A DNA stretch of 64,000 nucleotides, from positions 1,240,001 through 1,304,000 of the forward strand of contig NC_012964.1 of the NCBI RefSeq assembly GCF_000027005.1. The letters are read 5' to 3'. Position 1 is the stretch's first letter. Each line of letters begins with the position of its first letter. Below, piece after piece: positions 58,994 through 64,000 of this stretch. The DNA is from Komagataella phaffii GS115. Lineage: Eukaryota; Ascomycota; Pichiomycetes; Pichiales; Pichiaceae. A program made the position numbers and the translations under genes. The notes beneath the pieces are model-generated. The model searched no databases and had not been told where the DNA came from. It saw only the letters and a list, made by a program, of their open reading frames with translations.

Positions 58994-61303
58994 TCATTTT
59001 GACGTTAGTTTGACCATGTCCTTCACTTGCTGTTTGCAAATATCTTTTAAATCTTCAACATCAGCTCTTAGTTCTTCTACCAGTTCTGACTTTTCTCCAA
59101 GAAGAATCAAAGCATTTTCGTACTCTGTTTTCGAATCCTGTAACTGCTGGTTCAGGGTCTCAATTTCATGATGATATGCCTTAGAATTTTCGTTTAGTTT
59201 CATCAGCTTCACAATCTCTTGGGTAAGCCCCTTTTTCTCTTCAGCGAGATATTTGTTTTCAGTTTTCAACTTGGAGACCTGTAACTCCAATGATCTCAAT
59301 TGAGAAGTTAGCATGTCCATTGCATGATTCGTGGGGTGACCTGAGTCGTCAATTGTGCGCACATCGCTATCATTTGTGAAACTGTTATCAAGTATGGATG
59401 CGGTAGATATCCTGCGGCTAGAGCTTTCACCTAGTTGGAATGAATTATGACTACTGTTGTTAGTAGGATTAAGACTTGATGTAATGCTGGTGGAGCTAAT
59501 ATCACCTAATGATCTCTCCCTGGAAAGGGAATCTGAAGGTATTCCTGGATCTGATGAAGGAAAGTTTTTTACTTCTAGTTTTCTTATCAATCTTTTCTTT
59601 TCCAAGTCAAAAGTGTTGACTTTGTTCTCCAGAGTTTCGTTTAACGCTTTGATCTCAGCATTTTTTAAGTTTAATTCCTTTTTCAAAACGCTGATGTCTT
59701 TCGAAAGAACCTGTACGTCATTGATTAGCCTAGTATTATCCCTTGATAATTCCTTGATTTCTGAGGTGAGTGCTTTCACTTGCTTACCAGATTGTTGCTC
59801 CTTGGTTTTTGAAGATGAGATATCGCTTTCCAATGATGAAATTTTGCGTATATAGCCATCTTCAATAAGTTTCCAGTTCTCTTGGGAATGAGAAAACTCC
59901 TGTTGTAGTTGCTCATAATTTTCCAAGTTATCGGATTTCTCAAACTGTTTGGAGTTTTCATTGGCAACCCTCAATACCTCTATACGCTCTTCAAGAGATA
60001 GAATTTCTTCTTTCAATTTCTTGATAGCCACTCCAGCCTCTGCTTTGGACGTGCTAAGCAAAAGTTCACATTCTCGAAGTTCAGACAACGCTTGATCTCT
60101 ACTGGATTGCAAATGTATGTTCTTTTCACTTAACTCCCTTATCTCTTGATTCGCATTGTGTAACTTATTGTCAAGGTTCGTTTCCCTCACCTGCACTTTT
60201 TTTAGCTCTTTTTCTTTTTGTTGAAATTCATTCTTCAGTTGATCGTACTTTGAAGCAAGGTCCTCCTCTTTTATGAATTCTTTCTCAAGAGCGTCCAATT
60301 TCTGAGATCTCGACTCCAGCTTTCTATTAATTTCTGAAGCATTATTCAGTTCATTCGCAAGAGAATTATTTTCCTGCTTAAGCCTTTTGACTGTTTGTAA
60401 AAGTGATACTTCGTTCGAGGATAGCTTCATTCCTTCCTCCAGTAGCTCTTTGACTTGTAGTTCTTTTGCTTCAAGTTTCTTCTGCAAATTGTTGATAACC
60501 GAATCCCTATTGTTGACAAAAGATAAGGGTGTCGATGATGGAGTTGCTCCCGTAACTGGTGTTGAGATTGGAGTACGACTAGGAACTGGTGCATTAATTT
60601 TCAAAGCTTCAGAATCAGTTAGATCTGAAGATGGAGACTCCGCTCCGTGAAAAGAAGCACCCAAAGCAGAACCTAGCGTCTCTTTCTGTTCCCTTTTCTT
60701 TTTGGCTTTAGTTTGAGCGGCAAGTTTCAATCTCTCTTGCAAAGTCAATCGTTTCGGCTTTGAAGTAGTGGCATGCTCCGCTACCCCTTCACTAATACTT
60801 TCTTTTCCTTCTTCCTTTGATTCTTCCTTGGATTCGTCTTTGGATTCATCTTTTGATTCCTCTGCTGAATTTTCCTTCCGTTTCTCAACATCTCCTTCTC
60901 TAGACTCTGTGCTGTAATTAGGTTCATCTCTTATTTCCGTTTTAGATTCTATAGGTTCCTCAGCATCAACTTCAGTGTGCTCCGGGCTGCCAAAAGAAGG
61001 TTGAATTGAGTCACCCGCAAGGCCATTCACACTTGAACTAGCTACTAACGGTGCTGCTTCAATTTGTGAAATATTGTTAAATTGAGATTCACTCTCAGCC
61101 CCAGACTCACTTTCCACGATGATCGCAGTTGTTTGGTCAACCTCAGAAGCTGGTTTTTCAGTTTCTTCATTATTTGGAATGAGTCTATCCACTACATCGT
61201 CGAGATTTTCAAGTTCCTTAGAGTTTCCGCCGCTCAATTCCAAAGCTACAGACAATTGAGTTTCGGGATCTGGAACATTATCAACTTCAGGGTTATCTTC
61301 CAT
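58994..61303 (-). CDS. SGM1: Golgi coiled-coil protein, TMF1/Sgm1 family
   Basis: Golgi golgin-like protein. 769 residues (yeast Sgm1 707). The N-terminal third is acidic and Ser-rich, with a short ESKDESKEESKEE repeat, then the basic motif KPKRLTLQERLKLAAQTKAK. Long coiled coil runs from about 265 to 585. The C-terminal ~110 residues fit the TMF1 TATA-binding-type domain, which binds Rab6/Ypt6: ALILLGEKSELVEELRADVE and DLKDICKQQVKDMV. The start was taken at the ATG of MEDNPEVDN; a longer frame begins with a non-ATG codon. Confidence 0.85.
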   Translation of the reverse strand: MEDNPEVDNVPDPETQLSVALELSGGNSKELENLDDVVDRLIPNNEETEKPASEVDQTTAIIVESESGAESESQFNNISQIEAAPLVASSSVNGLAGDSIQPSFGSPEHTEVDAEEPIESKTEIRDEPNYSTESREGDVEKRKENSAEESKDESKDESKEESKEEGKESISEGVAEHATTSKPKRLTLQERLKLAAQTKAKKKREQKETLGSALGASFHGAESPSSDLTDSEALKINAPVPSRTPISTPVTGATPSSTPLSFVNNRDSVINNLQKKLEAKELQVKELLEEGMKLSSNEVSLLQTVKRLKQENNSLANELNNASEINRKLESRSQKLDALEKEFIKEEDLASKYDQLKNEFQQKEKELKKVQVRETNLDNKLHNANQEIRELSEKNIHLQSSRDQALSELRECELLLSTSKAEAGVAIKKLKEEILSLEERIEVLRVANENSKQFEKSDNLENYEQLQQEFSHSQENWKLIEDGYIRKISSLESDISSSKTKEQQSGKQVKALTSEIKELSRDNTRLINDVQVLSKDISVLKKELNLKNAEIKALNETLENKVNTFDLEKKRLIRKLEVKNFPSSDPGIPSDSLSRERSLGDISSTSITSSLNPTNNSSHNSFQLGESSSRRISTASILDNSFTNDSDVRTIDDSGHPTNHAMDMLTSQLRSLELQVSKLKTENKYLAEEKKGLTQEIVKLMKLNENSKAYHHEIETLNQQLQDSKTEYENALILLGEKSELVEELRADVEDLKDICKQQVKDMVKLTSK

Positions 61304-61492
61304 TGCCAAACTCACTCACCACCTAATCAAAGAGTTGACGTTTCCATAAGTACCATGCCTCGAAAAAACAAAAGCGCCATCCGACATCGATACAAATTAG
61401 GTAAAACCTTTGATCTACTTTATACAGTTTGGCTAGATGATCGATATATGTACATAATTACATCCCAGATATGCAGAAACAAAACTATTTGT

Positions 61493-62221
61493 TTATAGTC
61501 CTACCTCTGCTTTATCTTCAATGGAGGAATCACTCAAAAACTTCCTCACTAAGTTCTTCTTTATACTTCTCTTGGAAGTTGGATCTTTGTTCAGTTTGGC
61601 GAGTATACGGTTAACTTTTTCTTCATTAGCTTTGGTACCATCAAACAGCTCAACAAGTTTGTCATCCCTACTGATCTTCACTCGCAAGTCAGTAATTTTC
61701 TGTGCCAGGTATCTAATGTCCAGGTCAACAATCGGTTTGTTTGGAGGCCATGTGGTAACACCATATTTTTCCTTTAATTGTGTTATTCTTGTGACTTCTT
61801 CAGCGGTAAGTTCAGATGAACCATGGCACAGCTTTTCGATGTCCTTCAAATCCTGTACTATGCTGCTTTTCTGGTTGATTTTATCCTCTCTTCGTTGAAG
61901 AAAGCTATTGGTCTTTTCTCTCTCTTCTTTCTGAATCTTCAAGGTAGCTTCTTCTTCGTATTTCGCAAATTGCTGACCCTTATTCTTTTTTATTTCTGCT
62001 ACAGCAAAATGCTTTCTGGAACTCAAGGGTCTTGTGGCTTCAATTCTGACAATATCTCCCTCTTTACAAATGTTACCCTCATCATGAACAAGATAGTTTT
62101 TCCTCTTGAACAAAGACTTGTGAATCTTTGTGTTATACGCCATTTGCTCTACGCGTACTTTGACAGTTTTATCCATCTTACCTTGTGAAACCACAAGGCC
62201 TATAAAGTTCTGCCTGGCCAT
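61493..62221 (-). CDS. MRPS17: Mitochondrial small-subunit ribosomal protein uS17m
   Basis: Mitoribosome small-subunit protein. 242 residues (yeast 237). The N-terminal uS17 OB fold is clear: ARQNFIGLVVSQGKMDKTVK, YLVHDEGNICKEGDIVRIEA and TRPLSSRKHFAVAEI match yeast Mrps17 closely. The C-terminal extension (about 95-242) is charged and helical, as in yeast. No separate presequence is obvious; the N-terminus itself is conserved. Divergent from HIS5 with 204 bp between starts. Confidence 0.95.
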   Translation of the reverse strand: MARQNFIGLVVSQGKMDKTVKVRVEQMAYNTKIHKSLFKRKNYLVHDEGNICKEGDIVRIEATRPLSSRKHFAVAEIKKNKGQQFAKYEEEATLKIQKEEREKTNSFLQRREDKINQKSSIVQDLKDIEKLCHGSSELTAEEVTRITQLKEKYGVTTWPPNKPIVDLDIRYLAQKITDLRVKISRDDKLVELFDGTKANEEKVNRILAKLNKDPTSKRSIKKNLVRKFLSDSSIEDKAEVGL

Positions 62222-62362
62222 TTGTTCGATTTTTGGATATGTCTTTGAGTAAAATTTTGAAGCTCAACTAACATGTCCAATTTTCAGTAGAGATACACGA
62301 CCTATAATTTTCGCAGGCTCTCTGACGCTTAAGGAAGCACGGCAGGTCCAATTTAGAGATTG

Positions 62363-62369
62363 TGACTCA
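62363..62369 (+). promoter_or_regulatory. Gcn4 site upstream of HIS5
   Basis: Perfect TGACTCA 57 bp before the HIS5 ATG, in the promoter shared with MRPS17. HIS genes are classic targets of general amino acid control. Confidence 0.7.
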
Positions 62370-62425
62370 GATCTCTGAAGCCTCTACATACAACATACAA
62401 TTTGCAATTTTTTTGAGCTAGTATC

Positions 62426-63598
62426 ATGGTTTTTGACTACAAGAGACTGGTTAGACCTAACATCTTGAGTTTGGAGCCTTACAGATGCGCCCGTGACGAT
62501 TTTAAGGAAGGAATTCTGCTTGATGCTAATGAAAATACTCATGGACCTAGTATATCTGACCTTAGCACCTCAGAGGATGACTTGCAACTTAACAGATATC
62601 CTGATCCTCATCAGTTGGAGCTAAAGCAACAAATCTGTAATATTAGAAATCAAGAAACCCCCATCGAAGGGGAGAAAGTTGAGGTGGAGAACTTATGCCT
62701 GGGTGTGGGTTCTGACGAAAGTATTGACGCCTTGATGAGATGTTTTTTGACCCCTTCAAAAGATAAACTATTGATTTGTACACCTACTTATGGGATGTAT
62801 GGAATCTGTGCTACGATTAATGACATTGAAATTGTGAAATGTCCTTTGAACTTGCAGAGCTTCCAGATACAACCGGAAGAAATCTTGAAAGTTGTTCAAA
62901 ATGATCCTACTATCAAGTTACTTTATCTCACTTCTCCTGGTAATCCAACAGGCCAATTAATTGACTTCAGTCTGGTAGAGACAATTTTAAACGCGTGGGA
63001 AGGTGGTATCGTCATACTGGATGAGGCATATATTGATTTTTCACCCGTGGGATCGTCTAGAAGCACCCTGGTCAACAAATATCCGAACTTGATCGTACTT
63101 CAGACTCTTTCTAAAGCATTTGGTCTAGCGGGTATAAGACTTGGTATCACATTTGCCAGCAAACCAATTTCCGCGTTGCTGAATGCGTTAAAGTACCCTT
63201 ACAATATTTCCAATCTGACTTCTAATATTGCTTTGAGAGCTACGTTGCCTGAGAACGTCCAAGAAATGAGAAGCAAATGCAAAGCAATCTGCAATGAAAG
63301 GGAGTTTGTCATAGATTCCCTGACAAAACTACCAAACGTCGGCCGCGTCATTGGCGGCCTAGATGCCAACTTCATTCTTTTGCAATTTCTTGATACAAAT
63401 GGAAAACCCTCTAATGAGGTTGCCAAGAAGCTTTACACTACATTGGCCACCGAGAATAAGGTAGTTATTCGATACAGAGGAAGTGAACTTGGATGCGAAG
63501 GTTGTTTGAGAATTAGTATTGGAACCAGAGAGGAAAACAATACTTTGATAGACCAAATGTCAAAAGTACTACCACAGGTTATCAAATCATCTACATAG
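62426..63598 (+). CDS. HIS5: Histidinol-phosphate aminotransferase
   Basis: PLP enzyme of the seventh step of histidine synthesis, imidazole-acetol phosphate to histidinol phosphate. 390 residues (yeast 385). The N-terminal signature LLDANENTHGPS is followed by NRYPDPHQLELK, GSDESIDALMRCF, TSPGNPTG and DEAYIDF. The PLP lysine is Lys230 in LQTLSKAFGLAGIRLG, and C-terminal RISIGTREENN supplies the phosphate-binding Arg. The start is the first ATG. Confidence 0.96.
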   Translation: MVFDYKRLVRPNILSLEPYRCARDDFKEGILLDANENTHGPSISDLSTSEDDLQLNRYPDPHQLELKQQICNIRNQETPIEGEKVEVENLCLGVGSDESIDALMRCFLTPSKDKLLICTPTYGMYGICATINDIEIVKCPLNLQSFQIQPEEILKVVQNDPTIKLLYLTSPGNPTGQLIDFSLVETILNAWEGGIVILDEAYIDFSPVGSSRSTLVNKYPNLIVLQTLSKAFGLAGIRLGITFASKPISALLNALKYPYNISNLTSNIALRATLPENVQEMRSKCKAICNEREFVIDSLTKLPNVGRVIGGLDANFILLQFLDTNGKPSNEVAKKLYTTLATENKVVIRYRGSELGCEGCLRISIGTREENNTLIDQMSKVLPQVIKSST

Positions 63599-63661
63599 AT
63601 AATCTTCATAATATAAATATACAGTTTTGTGGTCACGATGTCTTATCTCATCGTCTCATTT

Positions 63662-64000
63662 CTATTTAAACAGTTGCTCAACCAATGCATTCAGCTTTCC
63701 GCTATAAAAGTCACCATGTTGAGGTCCGCTACCTTGGACGTTTTCTTCGTCGTTCAGATGCTTCTTGAGCTTATCTAATGACTCCAAATCCTTTTTGATA
63801 CGATACCTTGGATCAAGTATATCAGAAAGACCAATTTCCACATCCTCTCCAGTGTTGGAAATTGCGGTGACACTAATTGCGCAAGATTCTAAAGCCAGAA
63901 GCTCACTTGGATGACCGCTGTCATCCTTGGGGTCCATAGGTGTGTTGATAGGGGCCATTTCAATGTCAAAGTTATTACTACTCTCGTCAAAACTGGCCGA
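63662..64000 (-). CDS. C-terminal part of an unidentified protein (5' end outside window)
   Basis: The open frame runs from the stop at 63662 through an ATG at 63958 to the right edge with no stop (14 more codons), so the true start is probably outside. The visible 112 residues are hydrophilic (KKDLESLDKLKKHLNDEENV), ending GKLNALVEQLFK. No family was recognised. Convergent with HIS5, 63 bp between stops. Confidence 0.6.
   Translation of the reverse strand, partial: SASFDESSNNFDIEMAPINTPMDPKDDSGHPSELLALESCAISVTAISNTGEDVEIGLSDILDPRYRIKKDLESLDKLKKHLNDEENVQGSGPQHGDFYSGKLNALVEQLFK

Overview
The window is nuclear DNA from a budding yeast. It holds about 33 protein genes and no bacterial, phage or viral content. 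Intergenic regions are short, and two genes carry introns of 50 and 52 nt with yeast-type splice sites. CTG is read as leucine at conserved leucines, for example residue 22 of RPL15, so this is not a CTG-Ser clade yeast. Gene content and protein lengths, including a 453-residue Atg17 and a 1878-residue Fks1, fit a methylotrophic yeast of the Komagataella (Pichia pastoris) type. That species call is an inference from recall, not a search.

Layout. 1-10.3 kb: RPN2 (cut by the left edge), SER3-type phosphoglycerate dehydrogenase, RPL15, an amino acid permease, and the purine gene ADE16/17, whose reading frame is broken by one base. 10.4-21 kb: FKS1, STO1, PKR1 and a small spliced MAPR/Dap1-like haem-binding protein. 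21.5-32 kb: a large disordered scaffold-like protein with a 5 x 42 bp repeat, a C3HC zinc-finger protein, CDC4, WWM1 and an X-Pro aminopeptidase. 32-46 kb: a VTC2/VTC3-type polyphosphate polymerase subunit, a divergent Rab7-like GTPase, MIA40, SPP382, ATG17, MST1, CDC73, MDM31 and a DUF202-like membrane protein. 46-64 kb: an unrecognised membrane protein, an NMD5-type importin, an RRN6-like protein, TRP5 (spliced), UTP9, XPT1, SGM1, MRPS17, HIS5 and the C-terminal end of an unidentified gene.

These are mostly housekeeping genes from unrelated pathways, with no operon-like logic. Themes that recur are amino acid biosynthesis (SER3, TRP5 and HIS5, each with a Gcn4-type site), purine metabolism (ADE16/17, XPT1), ribosome production (RPL15, RRN6, UTP9, MRPS17), mitochondria (MIA40, MST1, MDM31, MRPS17) and vacuole or autophagy (VTC, PKR1, ATG17, the Rab7-like GTPase). 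All but one of the convergent gene pairs are separated by under 90 bp, the closest by 12 bp.

I found no convincing new biological system. The observations most worth checking are the one-base frameshift in ADE16/17, a probable 5'-leader intron plus overlapping upstream ORF at the importin gene, the repeat array in the scaffold protein, and the divergent Rab. I saw no tRNA, rRNA, transposon, LTR or CRISPR array.
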